Of a DNA stretch of 64,000 nt, positions 16,918-25,300 are shown one piece after another. The position numbers and the translations under genes were made by a program. The number at the start of each line of letters is the position of its first letter. Within the stretch, counting starts at the first letter, position 1. Origin of the DNA: Saccharofermentans sp. (GTDB lineage: Bacteria > Bacillota_A > Clostridia > Saccharofermentanales > Saccharofermentanaceae); NCBI GenBank assembly GCA_024695565.1, contig JAILHX010000067.1, positions 84,044 to 148,043 of the forward strand. The letters run 5' to 3'. The notes below the pieces were generated by a model, which was not told the DNA's origin, did not search any database, and saw only the letters and a list, made by a program, of their open reading frames with translations.

Positions 16918-18696
16918 TCAGGACACAGGCTCGGGCATCTTCTCGCCCATGTACTTCTCGTAGAATTCCTTGTACTTCTTCTCACTGGCTGCATCGCGGC
17001 GGTGCTTAAAGTCGTGCATGTAAGTAGCCGGATCAGTAGTATTTGCATACTTGAAACGGTAAGCAATGGCCGCAATATTGAGGCTGTGTTCCGCGATCCT
17101 TACGCAGCTGTACAAGATGTCGTTAAATACGAACCCCTGCATTGTGGTGCATTTACCCGTAGCAAGACGTTCAACGTGTGCTGCCTTGAACTGGTCGCTC
17201 ATCTCGCTGATTACGATCCTCAAGGGTCCTACATCTTCCGCTCTGGCCGCATTGCCAGACTTATAGCAATCAAGGGCAATTGTATAAACTTCCTTAACTG
17301 CCGGGATTATCCTGTTAAGTTCCTCCAATGCTTCGTCAGAGAATGCAAGGCGTTTATTGAACATCTCTTCGGCGGAATTGGACAGATAATTCGCGTGGTC
17401 AGCAATACGCTCAACCTCGCCTATCGTCTGCAATAAACTCGAGGACCTGTTCTTATCTTCAACAGACAGGTGCTGGGTCGTTGTAAGCTTCATGAGGTAA
17501 GAACCTAAGTGGTCCTCAAAACCGTCAATAACTTCCTCATTCTTCTTGATGTAAGCAAAGTCATCATTGTTGTATCCGTTTATGAGCATTGCCATAGACT
17601 TATCAAGACCCTTCTGAGCCTTACCGATCATCTTGATGATGGAGTTGCGGCACTCGGCTACAGCGATAGGAGGTGTAAGCATAAGTCTCTCGTCGAGCTT
17701 GAACTCCTGCTCCTCGTCAGTATCCTTTACGATCAGGTTCGCAAGCTTGATAAGGAGTTTGCTGAACGGGAAGAGAACTATCGTATTGCCGACATTGAAT
17801 AATGTATGGCAAACGGCAATTCCGAATATGCTGATAGTATTGTTCATGAACGAGAAGTTGAAAATGGCATTGAGTCCATAGAAGACGACCATCCAGATGC
17901 ATGTGCCGATGACCTTGATAAGAACATGGATCATGGTAACTCTCTTAGCAGCACGGCTGACACCGATGGAAGACAGGATCGCCGTCATACAGGTTCCGAT
18001 ATTGGCACCCATGATGATCGGGATGGCTACACCGTATGTGATCTGACCTGTCATTGACAAGGACTGCAAAATACCGATCGATGCGGCAGAACTCTGGATA
18101 ACACCCGTTACTACAGTACCTGCAAGGACACCGAGGAACGGATTGTGGAAAGCCGTAAGAATATTTGTGAAGCTCTCCATCTCACGGAGAGGCGCCATTG
18201 ATGTGGACATCATGGTCATTCCCTGCATGAGGATTGAGAAACCTATAAGCATCGAACCGATATCCTTATGTCTCTGCTGCTTGCAGACCATGAGCATGAT
18301 AATACCGATCAGGGCAACGATAAGAGCAAAGCATGAAGGCTTCAGGAACTGGAGCAGGATATTGTCATTACCGTCGATACCTGACAGGGACAGGATCCAT
18401 GCAGTAAGCGTAGTACCAATATCTGAACCGAAGATTACTCCGACAGTCTGAGGAAGCTCCATGATTCCCGAGTTAACAAAACCGATGAGCATGACCGTCA
18501 TCGCAGAAGATGACTGGATGGCGATAGTGATCACGGCACCGATCGTAAGACCCTTGAACGGATTATCTGTTGCCTTGCGCAGGAGCTTCTCAAGCTTACC
18601 GCCTGCAGTCTTCTTCAACGATTCGGACAAAATGCGCATTCCATAGAGGAAGAACGCCAGTCCTCCGAACAAAGTAACAAACGAAAAGATGTCCAT
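16918..18696 (-). CDS. Na+/phosphate cotransporter with C-terminal PhoU-like domain
   Basis: 592 residues. The N-terminal 320 residues hold two inverted transport repeats, each with the NptA/SLC34 substrate motif: AIQSSSAMTVMLIGFVNSG and GVIQSSAASIGILQSL. G-x-DIGTT and GANIGT sit next to them. Residues 340-570 form a helical PhoU-like domain (KAQKGLDKSMAMLINGY, IGEVERIADHANYL), which couples to phosphate control in relatives. It imports phosphate with sodium across the cell membrane. GAGAGGCG precedes the ATG. No two-component system of the Pho type is adjacent. Confidence 0.9.
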   Translation of the reverse strand: MDIFSFVTLFGGLAFFLYGMRILSESLKKTAGGKLEKLLRKATDNPFKGLTIGAVITIAIQSSSAMTVMLIGFVNSGIMELPQTVGVIFGSDIGTTLTAWILSLSGIDGNDNILLQFLKPSCFALIVALIGIIMLMVCKQQRHKDIGSMLIGFSILMQGMTMMSTSMAPLREMESFTNILTAFHNPFLGVLAGTVVTGVIQSSAASIGILQSLSMTGQITYGVAIPIIMGANIGTCMTAILSSIGVSRAAKRVTMIHVLIKVIGTCIWMVVFYGLNAIFNFSFMNNTISIFGIAVCHTLFNVGNTIVLFPFSKLLIKLANLIVKDTDEEQEFKLDERLMLTPPIAVAECRNSIIKMIGKAQKGLDKSMAMLINGYNNDDFAYIKKNEEVIDGFEDHLGSYLMKLTTTQHLSVEDKNRSSSLLQTIGEVERIADHANYLSNSAEEMFNKRLAFSDEALEELNRIIPAVKEVYTIALDCYKSGNAARAEDVGPLRIVISEMSDQFKAAHVERLATGKCTTMQGFVFNDILYSCVRIAEHSLNIAAIAYRFKYANTTDPATYMHDFKHRRDAASEKKYKEFYEKYMGEKMPEPVS

Positions 18697-18851
18697 ATAA
18701 ACGCCTCTCAGCTCATAAATAATATTTTTCCGACTCTAATTTTAATATCTAAATGTCAATATGTAAAATCCCTTTTTATTACATTTTTAGAATAGATAGA
18801 TGTTTATCTATATGTAAGATCATCAATGTGTTCCCGGGCATATAAGAAGCC

Positions 18852-18882
18852 GGCTCATAAGCGGTTGCGCCGCTTGTGATCC
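18852..18882. repeat. 13-bp-arm hairpin with CCGCTTGTGA arm
   Basis: Arms GGCTCATAAGCGG and CCGCTTGTGATCC with a five-base loop TTGCG; 11 of 13 pairs match. Its arms share the words CTCAYAAGCGG and CCGCTTGTGA with the terminator at 19191-19230 and with 60992-61009, so the three belong to one sequence family. Confidence 0.55.
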
Positions 18883-19120
18883 GCTGATAAGCAGATCCAC
18901 GCGAGATTCGCGAAAAGAGCTGTTTTCGAGCTTTGCTTCGTGAATAACCGGGTAAAAGTGAACTTGTTGCCAAGGTGTGTTTGATGCCCCGGGTGTACGT
19001 GCCGTTATCTTGGCAGAGCACCAACCCGATACCGCTGCATGTACATGAAAAATGCTTTTTTGAGGGTAAAAAATGTACGAGCTTCTATCCGGCTTCTTCC
19101 AAACAGTGCGGGCAAATTTC

Positions 19121-19146
19121 GGGCGTTTTCGCCGAGGAAAACGCCC
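19121..19146. repeat. Perfect 10-bp-arm hairpin
   Basis: GGGCGTTTTC, loop GCCGAG, GAAAACGCCC. A weaker outer pairing (GCGGGCAAA with TTTCCGCCCGC) extends the stem on both sides. No T-run follows on either strand, so it is not a typical terminator. Confidence 0.6.
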
Positions 19147-19190
19147 ATGTTTCCGCCCGCAGTGTTTTCCGGACTTTGCCGGGCATGTTG

Positions 19191-19230
19191 AAAAAGGCGT
19201 CTCACAAGCGGAAAACCCTTATGAGACGCC
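19191..19230 (-). terminator. Rho-independent terminator of the zinc-ribbon/TPR gene
   Basis: On the minus strand, GGCGTCTCATAAG pairs with CTTGTGAGACGCC (12 of 13) around a nine-base loop and is followed by TTTTT. It lies 25 bases after the stop codon at 19255. Confidence 0.85.
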
Positions 19231-19254
19231 CCGGTTCAGTAATTTGATAAGGAG

Positions 19255-21015
19255 TTACATGTCGTCAGCGCCGCCGAGCGAACCTGTACCTACGTTTCCG
19301 CCGGAACTTACCTGGAGTTCGAGCTCGTAATAGTATCCGCTTCTGAAAGTGAATTCAGGATCGTAACCATTATAGAGCTGTGAATATGTTCCGTCCTCAC
19401 CGAACAGGTCAATCTCGCCAAACCACTCAGTTCCGTAACCTACCTTAATGGTATATGTACCTGCCCAGAGCCAGAGCGTTATATAGTCGCCGGGTCTTAT
19501 GAACGACTGGGCCACAACGTTGCCGTCTGAATCGTAAATTCTGATGAACAATGACTGAGTGCCGGAAGGTGCATAGATCGTAAGATCGATACTGCCGTCG
19601 TCATATCTGTAATCACCGGTCTCAGGAAGCGGCTGATAGCAGGACGCCGCTCTGTCGGAAGAATCCTTGAATCTCGGCATTGAGTCAAAGATCTCCAATG
19701 CTTTGTAGTACTCTCCGTTGTTATAGTATGTCTCAGCTTCGGCATAAAGACCGGAGTAGTAATCAAGATCTGCCTGGACCATAGCAGCCATGGAGGCGGA
19801 ATCCTTGAAATCTCCAAGGTTCTCAAAGATTTCGATAGCCTCCTCAAAACCGAATTCGGTCCACAGATCGTTAGCATAGATATACCAGAGGCCCTTGACG
19901 GCGTAATCAGTCAGTTCTGTTTCTTCCTCGCCCTCGGGTTTCATAACATCTTCAACAGCCTGAGGATCTTCGACAAAAACACCATACAAATAATAGGTAT
20001 CACTGACAAATTGCTGTTCAGCATCCTGAGGATTGTCAAGATATGCGAGTTCAAGATCATCAATCTGGATGCCATAGAGTATTACCAGCGCTTCCATCCA
20101 GTCGTCGTTTGCCTCGTAAGCATATGCCTGGCAGATGAGCCCATCATATCTGTACTGGTCATTGAGAAGAACAAGAGAATCAAATTTATCTGCAGCATCC
20201 TGATAACGGCCTGCATCCTTATCCTCAAATGCAGCCTTTACGATCTCATACTCTTCAAGCAAAGCCTTAGCGTCCTTGCCTTTAGCGTCTTTCCCGAAAA
20301 AATCTTCACGGTCACTTAAGATCTCGATAACCGCATCGTAATCCTTCGCCGCAACGAGCTCATCGATCGTCTGGTAGTCCAGTTCCTTCTGGGCATATTC
20401 AGCCCAATACTCGGAATCCTTATATGTGTTAAGAGCAGTAAACGTCTCAAGCGCTTCCTCATAGTTCCCGTCATCAATAGCTTCCAGGCCCTGGTTATAC
20501 TTGCTCGAGAGGATAAAGAAGAATGCGCCGATACCGCCGCCTATAAGGATAACAACGCCGAGAACAATGGCGCCTATGATGATAAACGGCTTTGCTGACT
20601 TCTTCTTTTTGGGCTTTGCCGCCACAGCAGGTGCAGGTGTTTGAGCTGCAGGTGCTGATTCAACTGCAGGAGCCGGTTCCGCAACTGGTTCCACTACTGA
20701 AACGGGTTCCGCAACCGGAGCCGCTTCTGTAACAGGCGCTGTAACCGGAACAGGGACTGTAACCGGGGCCGGTTCCGCAACTTGTTCCGCAATGGGTTCC
20801 ACAATTGCAACTCGTTCCGCAACGGGTTCCACAACCGGAACGGGCTCAGCAGCAGGTGCCGCTTCGACAACAGGTGCAGGTTCAACTATAGGTTCTGTAG
20901 CAGGTGCTGCCACGGGCTGATTATCTGCTACGGGTGCTGCTTCAGGAAGTCTCGTTCCGCAATAGCCGCAAAACAGACCTCCATCTACCTGATTTCCACA
21001 ATTAGGACAAAACAT
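19255..21015 (-). CDS. Zinc-ribbon, Pro/Ala-Val-Glu repeat, single-span protein with TPR-like repeats
   Basis: 586 residues. Residues 1-24 are a zinc ribbon (C-x2-C ... C-x2-C). Residues 25-140 are low-complexity repeats of the type VEPVAEPAPV. One membrane helix lies at about 150-172. After it come TPR-like units ending in D-S or D-x-A-x (NYEEALETFTALNTYKDSEYWAEYAQ, EYYKALEIFDSMPRFKDSSDRAASC), then a beta-rich C-terminal domain (about 490-586). The zinc ribbon is on the cytoplasmic side and the repeat part likely outside. Such architecture is common in Clostridia and has no known reaction. The codon repeats in the Pro/Ala stretch could vary in number. Confidence 0.7.
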   Translation of the reverse strand: MFCPNCGNQVDGGLFCGYCGTRLPEAAPVADNQPVAAPATEPIVEPAPVVEAAPAAEPVPVVEPVAERVAIVEPIAEQVAEPAPVTVPVPVTAPVTEAAPVAEPVSVVEPVAEPAPAVESAPAAQTPAPAVAAKPKKKKSAKPFIIIGAIVLGVVILIGGGIGAFFFILSSKYNQGLEAIDDGNYEEALETFTALNTYKDSEYWAEYAQKELDYQTIDELVAAKDYDAVIEILSDREDFFGKDAKGKDAKALLEEYEIVKAAFEDKDAGRYQDAADKFDSLVLLNDQYRYDGLICQAYAYEANDDWMEALVILYGIQIDDLELAYLDNPQDAEQQFVSDTYYLYGVFVEDPQAVEDVMKPEGEEETELTDYAVKGLWYIYANDLWTEFGFEEAIEIFENLGDFKDSASMAAMVQADLDYYSGLYAEAETYYNNGEYYKALEIFDSMPRFKDSSDRAASCYQPLPETGDYRYDDGSIDLTIYAPSGTQSLFIRIYDSDGNVVAQSFIRPGDYITLWLWAGTYTIKVGYGTEWFGEIDLFGEDGTYSQLYNGYDPEFTFRSGYYYELELQVSSGGNVGTGSLGGADDM

Positions 21016-21061
21016 AGTGATTACCTCGCTTGTGATTCTTTTCCATAAAATTATTTACTAT

Positions 21062-21871
21062 TTAATCCAAAACTGGAGATCCGCAGTTCTCACAGAACTT
21101 CGATCCGATCTCAATTGCAGTTCCGCAATGTTCACAGTACATTATTCCGGCTGAAGCAGGAACTGCTACGGGAGCTGCATTGAATTCTGTTGCAACAGGC
21201 ACAGCAGGTTCTGTCGAGATATTACGGAAGACTGAAGGACCCTGCTGTCTCGGGATGGCGAGTGCGGGATTGAGATGAACATTCTTTCCAAACTGAACAA
21301 TTCCGGTAGAACGGTTCGGAATGAATATTCCGCTGGCAAAGTGAATGTCAGCATTGCCGCCGTCTGCAACTTCAAATACAAACGGAGGGAATTCGCTTCC
21401 GTCAGGCGCCTTGCAATAGATAACATTCTGTCTTTGGTCAGTTGTCGAATAGAGGGTGAAACCATTAGCTACATCACCCATAGACAGGTCATTTAAGAAG
21501 ACCTCATATCTTACACCTCCGCCGGAGAAAGACTTATCGCGGGTTACCGTAATGTTGCACGGAACGCTGAGAGGTTCATAGTTCTCAGTAAATTCCTTGA
21601 TAACGCGCTTGTTCGGCGGAATGTACTTGCCGACAGGGAAGAAACGTACCAGGAGATAAGAAGAGAGCGCTCCTAAGCCAACCAATATGGCCGCAGGCAA
21701 GACTGCTCCGTAACCCATTTCCAGATAAAAACCGAGATAAAATCCTGCAAATTCCAAATGAAACCAGAGAATAATTGCGATAGCAACAAAACAGCCGGGT
21801 CTTCTCCCTCTTTCGAGAGCAGTCTTTCTGATTTTGTTAGTGAGCGCTGACAACGCCAGGATTTCTAACAT
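21062..21871 (-). CDS. Membrane protein with C-terminal zinc ribbon
   Basis: 269 residues. Two hydrophobic segments (about 28-50 and 57-78) lie in the first 80 residues. A beta-rich soluble domain follows (ITVTRDKSFSGGGVRYEVFLND) and then a short linker. The C-terminus is a zinc ribbon, MYCEHCGTAIEIGSKFCENCG. It is 46 bases upstream of the zinc-ribbon/TPR gene on the same strand, and both share the ribbon design, which suggests a common membrane-associated role. No function assigned. Confidence 0.65.
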   Translation of the reverse strand: MLEILALSALTNKIRKTALERGRRPGCFVAIAIILWFHLEFAGFYLGFYLEMGYGAVLPAAILVGLGALSSYLLVRFFPVGKYIPPNKRVIKEFTENYEPLSVPCNITVTRDKSFSGGGVRYEVFLNDLSMGDVANGFTLYSTTDQRQNVIYCKAPDGSEFPPFVFEVADGGNADIHFASGIFIPNRSTGIVQFGKNVHLNPALAIPRQQGPSVFRNISTEPAVPVATEFNAAPVAVPASAGIMYCEHCGTAIEIGSKFCENCGSPVLD

Positions 21872-21923
21872 ATTATTCCTCCTCTGCCAAAATAATATGC
21901 CTAATTATACCAATTATTGATGA

Positions 21924-22346
21924 TTATTTTTTGTCAGCAACGAAAACCAGTGAATCGCCGTCAATCACTACAGTACCCTTGACTTCTTCATCCTCGTAAA
22001 CGATCAAGCGTCCTCTGTCAATGCGGGAAATGCTGTAACTGACGTATTCACTGCTCAAAGTATAGTAAACACCGTCATAAACATCGTAAACAACTACGGC
22101 TGAACGGATATTCTCAACGCCGTATTCAACGGAAGTGCATAACTCTTCAACGTTATCTTTATTGAGATCAAAAAGATAAACCTGCCCGACACTCTGTGAA
22201 GAAGAAGAGATCCTCTTGCAGTACTCAATGAGGTCTATCTGGGCCTTCTCCATGTCTATGGGCATAACTTTTCTGGGTCTTCCACACGCAGTTACAGACA
22301 ATGCGAGTACGATCATCAATAAAATGATTGCGAGTCTTCTGCCCAT
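21924..22346 (-). CDS. Small lipoprotein
   Basis: 140 residues with a type II signal peptide: basic start MGRRLA, hydrophobic stretch, and lipobox S-V-T-A-C at residue 21. The mature part contains YLFDLNKDNVEELC, reminiscent of the 'FDLN.DG..EL' motif in VCBS/dockerin-like surface proteins, then short beta strands. AGGAGGAATC lies just before the ATG. Ligand and role unknown. It stands between the GHKL kinase and the zinc-ribbon genes on the same strand. Confidence 0.7.
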   Translation of the reverse strand: MGRRLAIILLMIVLALSVTACGRPRKVMPIDMEKAQIDLIEYCKRISSSSQSVGQVYLFDLNKDNVEELCTSVEYGVENIRSAVVVYDVYDGVYYTLSSEYVSYSISRIDRGRLIVYEDEEVKGTVVIDGDSLVFVADKK

Positions 22347-22430
22347 GGATTCCTCCTAATATCCCTTATATTTGGTAAAGCATATCATAAATGCTTAACA
22401 ATTTAATTAGATAAAATGGAGAAAAATAAT

Positions 22431-23831
22431 TTAGGAATTAGAAGAAATGGGGAAAACTATTTCAGCTCTGAACAAATAACCGTAGGGTTTCTCTTCGCAG
22501 CTGACAGTAAGTTCGCCGCCATACCCTTCGGACGCAGTCTCGATGTTGTGAATTCCGAATCCGTGGTTCTTGCGGTCGATCTTGGAACTGACAATCCTGC
22601 CGTTCTCGATTCTCGGAGACGTAAAACAAGGGTTCGTGACAGAGATCATAAAGAAGTTGTCAGTCTTCCTGAACTGCAGTTCGATTGCCCTCAGGGAATC
22701 ATCAAGTTCTGCAAGTTCAGGAACGGATGCTGCCTCGATCGCATTGTCCAGGAGATTGGCCAGGATCTTGCACATATCCACGGGCGATATCTCGACTCCT
22801 GCAATCGAACCGGAACTCTTTAATGTCAGCTTATGGGACTGGGCCAGAGCGGTCTTGTCCGCGATGATGGCGTCCGCGATCGTGTCACCTGTGTGGGCAC
22901 TTATATCGGCACTTGCGAGATTGTCGCCCATCTCATCCAAGTATTCGCCCATCTTGTCATATTCGCCATTTCCTAGCAAAAGTTTTAAGACCTGGATATT
23001 ATTTCTCATATCGTGACGCATGGCGCGGATCTCATTATCGGATCTGGCACTGGACTCGAAGAACTTTGCCTGGGATGCTACCAGCTCCTCATTAACGTGA
23101 TTTAAGTCCTTTAAGTCATCTCTTTCCTTTCTTGTAACCCTGATGTAGAAATACAGAGCCAGGAACATGAGAGTCAGCAGCATCGACAGGAGCGTGATTA
23201 TTTTCTTATAGTCAACAGTATCCAGATCATCGAGCACAGATGAAAATATCGTGACAAATGCGTCGAGGAGCAAAGATATCGTCAGCATAACGGGCATTGG
23301 GAGCGGCTGGTTATCGTTCTTACTTCTCAGACGTTTGAGCAGCAGGAGGAAAGCAAACTCCAGAAGCTCAATGAAAAGGCTCGAAAAGATCATGACCAGC
23401 AGGCTTAAAAGTGACGTAGTCTCAGGGAAAAGGGCAAATATCTCATCGGATACACGCTCGGCTATCTGATCTCTGATAACTTCAAATATGGAATCTACCG
23501 AGAGGAGGATGTTGACTGATAAGAATGCGACCAGTATCTTCTTCCACCATTTTGCCTTGATGAATATGGCAAGAACAATGACAGTAACTCCGTAAATTAA
23601 GAGCGACTCAAGTTCTCCAATGAATATCACGTCGCTCGCACTTGAAACACCTATAACTGCCTCGACCGCTCCGAATGTTGCTCCAAAAAGAGCGAGGGAA
23701 ATATAAACGATCCGCTTGTGCTTAACTTCATACTTCAGCACACCGTCAACCATAAATGTTGCAAGAGCTCCCTGAACGAAGTACGGAAGCATTAACAGAA
23801 ACACAACCAGGCTGTTGACAGCAAATGTCAT
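22431..23831 (-). CDS. Sensor histidine kinase, AgrC/GHKL type
   Basis: 466 residues. Six or seven hydrophobic helices occupy residues 5-235, as in peptide-sensing AgrC-like kinases. The cytoplasmic part has the phosphoacceptor MRHDMRNNIQ (His near 272), N-box ILANLLDNAIEAA and the G-box KNHGFGIHNIE of GHKL ATPases. Its start overlaps the LytTR regulator stop by four bases, so the two are made together. The ligand may be a peptide, given the adjacent peptidase and ABC exporter operon, but the sequence does not prove this. Confidence 0.9.
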   Translation of the reverse strand: MTFAVNSLVVFLLMLPYFVQGALATFMVDGVLKYEVKHKRIVYISLALFGATFGAVEAVIGVSSASDVIFIGELESLLIYGVTVIVLAIFIKAKWWKKILVAFLSVNILLSVDSIFEVIRDQIAERVSDEIFALFPETTSLLSLLVMIFSSLFIELLEFAFLLLLKRLRSKNDNQPLPMPVMLTISLLLDAFVTIFSSVLDDLDTVDYKKIITLLSMLLTLMFLALYFYIRVTRKERDDLKDLNHVNEELVASQAKFFESSARSDNEIRAMRHDMRNNIQVLKLLLGNGEYDKMGEYLDEMGDNLASADISAHTGDTIADAIIADKTALAQSHKLTLKSSGSIAGVEISPVDMCKILANLLDNAIEAASVPELAELDDSLRAIELQFRKTDNFFMISVTNPCFTSPRIENGRIVSSKIDRKNHGFGIHNIETASEGYGGELTVSCEEKPYGYLFRAEIVFPISSNS

Positions 23832-24538
23832 CTGCCGTTCCTCCTGATGTATTCAAGAAGGCTCTTCTTAACTTCCTGTGATGCGCTTCTTGCTACAGGC
23901 AGCACCTCTTTGTTGTCCATGATCACTTCGGTTGCAGAGAGTTTTTTAACGTGAGCCAGATTAATGTAATAAGATCTGTGTATCTTGGAAAAATCTGCTG
24001 ATACATCGTCTACCATCCTGAGAGCTTCAGTAAACTTCATTCTCAGTTCGACTTTGCCGCTTCGAAAACAGAATCTTGTACAGTTATTTGAAGCCTCAAC
24101 ATAGATAAGGTCTGAGACTGAATTTACTATATCCTCACCGTCTTTATGAAGGACTATCTTCTCATCTACCTTGAGCTTCTTCTCGAGATCCGTAAGAGTC
24201 TCCCGAAGCTTTATCTCATTAACTGGTTTGCTCAAGAAACGGAACGCGTCAACTTCATATCCTTCCATCGCAAGCTCGGTATGACTTGTCAGAAATACTA
24301 TCGGAATATCCTTGGAGAATTCACGGATCTTCTTCGCGGCAGTCATGCCGTCTACGTCTTTCATCTCGATATCGAGGAATATCGCATCAAGTTTGAACCC
24401 GTTCTCGAAGCTCCTTATGAGTTCGCTTCCGTCGGCATAGAGAAAACAGCTTACTTCAGCCTTGCCGTAAACAGACCCGATCTGCTCTGCGATCCGGCTT
24501 CTGTATGCGCTCTCATCGTCAACAATGGCAAGCCTCAT
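23828..24538 (-). CDS. LytTR-family response regulator (AgrA-like)
   Basis: 236 residues. Receiver domain (1-120) with IVDDE, phosphoacceptor Asp in AIFLDIEMKDVDG, T in VFLTSHT and K in FLSKPVN. C-terminal LytTR domain (140-236): IYVEASNNCTRFCFRSGKVEL, FSKIHRSYYINLAHVKKL, VLPVARSASQEVKKSLLEYI. LytTR domains bind 9-12-base direct repeats one helical double-turn apart. Such a repeat is present in front of the M13 peptidase operon (29847-29879), the best candidate target. Partner kinase is encoded immediately downstream. Confidence 0.92.
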   Translation of the reverse strand: MRLAIVDDESAYRSRIAEQIGSVYGKAEVSCFLYADGSELIRSFENGFKLDAIFLDIEMKDVDGMTAAKKIREFSKDIPIVFLTSHTELAMEGYEVDAFRFLSKPVNEIKLRETLTDLEKKLKVDEKIVLHKDGEDIVNSVSDLIYVEASNNCTRFCFRSGKVELRMKFTEALRMVDDVSADFSKIHRSYYINLAHVKKLSATEVIMDNKEVLPVARSASQEVKKSLLEYIRRNGR

Positions 24539-24562
24539 GAACCCCTCCGTTAATCCTGCTGA

Positions 24563-24595
24563 TAAAGGAAAGCGCTGATCAGATCAGCGCCTTTC
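24563..24595 (-). terminator. Terminator after the ABC ATPase gene
   Basis: GCGCTGATC and GATCAGCGC form a nearly perfect palindrome at 24572-24590, followed on the minus strand by TTTCCTTT. It separates the M13/ABC operon from the LytTR regulator gene, so the regulator and kinase pair needs its own promoter or readthrough. Confidence 0.6.
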
Positions 24596-24606
24596 TAGTT
24601 TAACAT

Positions 24607-25281
24607 TTAGCCTATAGTCTTTCCATTCTCGAGCTTTACGATCCTCGTTCCGTACGATGCACATCTCTCGGAGTGAGTTACCTGCAGAATGGTCAGGCCT
24701 TTCTCCTTATTAAGTTTGGAGAAAAGCTCCATGATCTCAACTGACGACTTGGCATCGAGGTTGCCCGTAGGCTCATCTGCAAGGATCACGGCGGGATTGC
24801 CGAGGACGGCTCTTGCGATGGCAACTCTCTGCTGCTGACCGCCTGACAAAGTGGCGGGCATGGCCTTGCGCTTTTCGGTAAGGCCGGTAAGCTCCAAGAT
24901 CTCATCAAGTTCAGCCTTCAGAGAAGCCTTGGTCTTTCCGTTCATGGTCTGCGGAAGAAGGATGTTGTCTTCAACAGTAAGGTTCATTACAAGATTATAG
25001 AACTGGAATACAAATCCGATGTTCTTAAGGCGGAGGTCAGAGAGTTTCTTATCCTTGAGAGAACCGATGTCCTGACCGCAAAGCGAGATATTGCCCTGGA
25101 AGTCCCGATCGAGCCCTCCGATAAGATAGAGCAACGTTGATTTGCCTGAACCGGATGCTCCCATGAGGGATACGAACTCGCCTTCTGCAACATACATGCA
25201 TGCATTGTCCAATACCTGGTTAAGATTTGTGTTCTTGCCGAATGTCTTGCTTACGTTATTTACTTCGATTACTGTATTCAT
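24607..25281 (-). CDS. ABC transporter ATPase (MacB/LolD class)
   Basis: 224 residues. Walker A GASGSGKSTLL near residue 41, Q-loop FVFQFYNLVMNL, signature LSGGQQQR, Walker B VILADEPTGNLD, H-loop VTHSERCAS. All catalytic residues are intact. The length is that of a bare MacB-type ATPase. It follows the large FtsX-fold permease by 19 bases and is the last gene of the M13-permease-ATPase operon. Such pairs move lipoproteins or peptides by mechanotransmission rather than by classical transport. Confidence 0.9.
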   Translation of the reverse strand: MNTVIEVNNVSKTFGKNTNLNQVLDNACMYVAEGEFVSLMGASGSGKSTLLYLIGGLDRDFQGNISLCGQDIGSLKDKKLSDLRLKNIGFVFQFYNLVMNLTVEDNILLPQTMNGKTKASLKAELDEILELTGLTEKRKAMPATLSGGQQQRVAIARAVLGNPAVILADEPTGNLDAKSSVEIMELFSKLNKEKGLTILQVTHSERCASYGTRIVKLENGKTIG

Positions 25282-25300
25282 TTCTATTTCCTCCGCTAAA

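Larger units (their letters stand above)
18697..19254. other. 558-base non-coding, hairpin-rich region
   Basis: Lies between two minus-strand genes. The first 90 bases after 18697 are AT-rich and would hold the Na/Pi gene promoter. From about 18850 on the sequence is full of inverted repeats: 18852-18882, a 7-bp pair TGCCAAG/CTTGGCA around 18969-19016, the palindrome CATGTACATG near 19040, 19121-19146, and the terminator at 19191-19230. Frames on both strands here look random and lack ribosome sites, so I call no gene. Confidence 0.6.

Noticed and set aside
16903..17436. A 177-codon plus-strand frame inside the Na/Pi gene
   Set aside because: Antisense to a strongly recognised transporter; no ribosome site or homology visible.
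19005..19205. A 66-codon minus-strand frame upstream of the terminator
   Set aside because: Lies in the hairpin region, no start signal, and overlaps the arm of the terminator.
22382..22402. Hairpin AAGCAT/ATGCTT after the GHKL kinase as terminator
   Set aside because: Six pairs and no T-run; it may equally be part of the next gene's leader.
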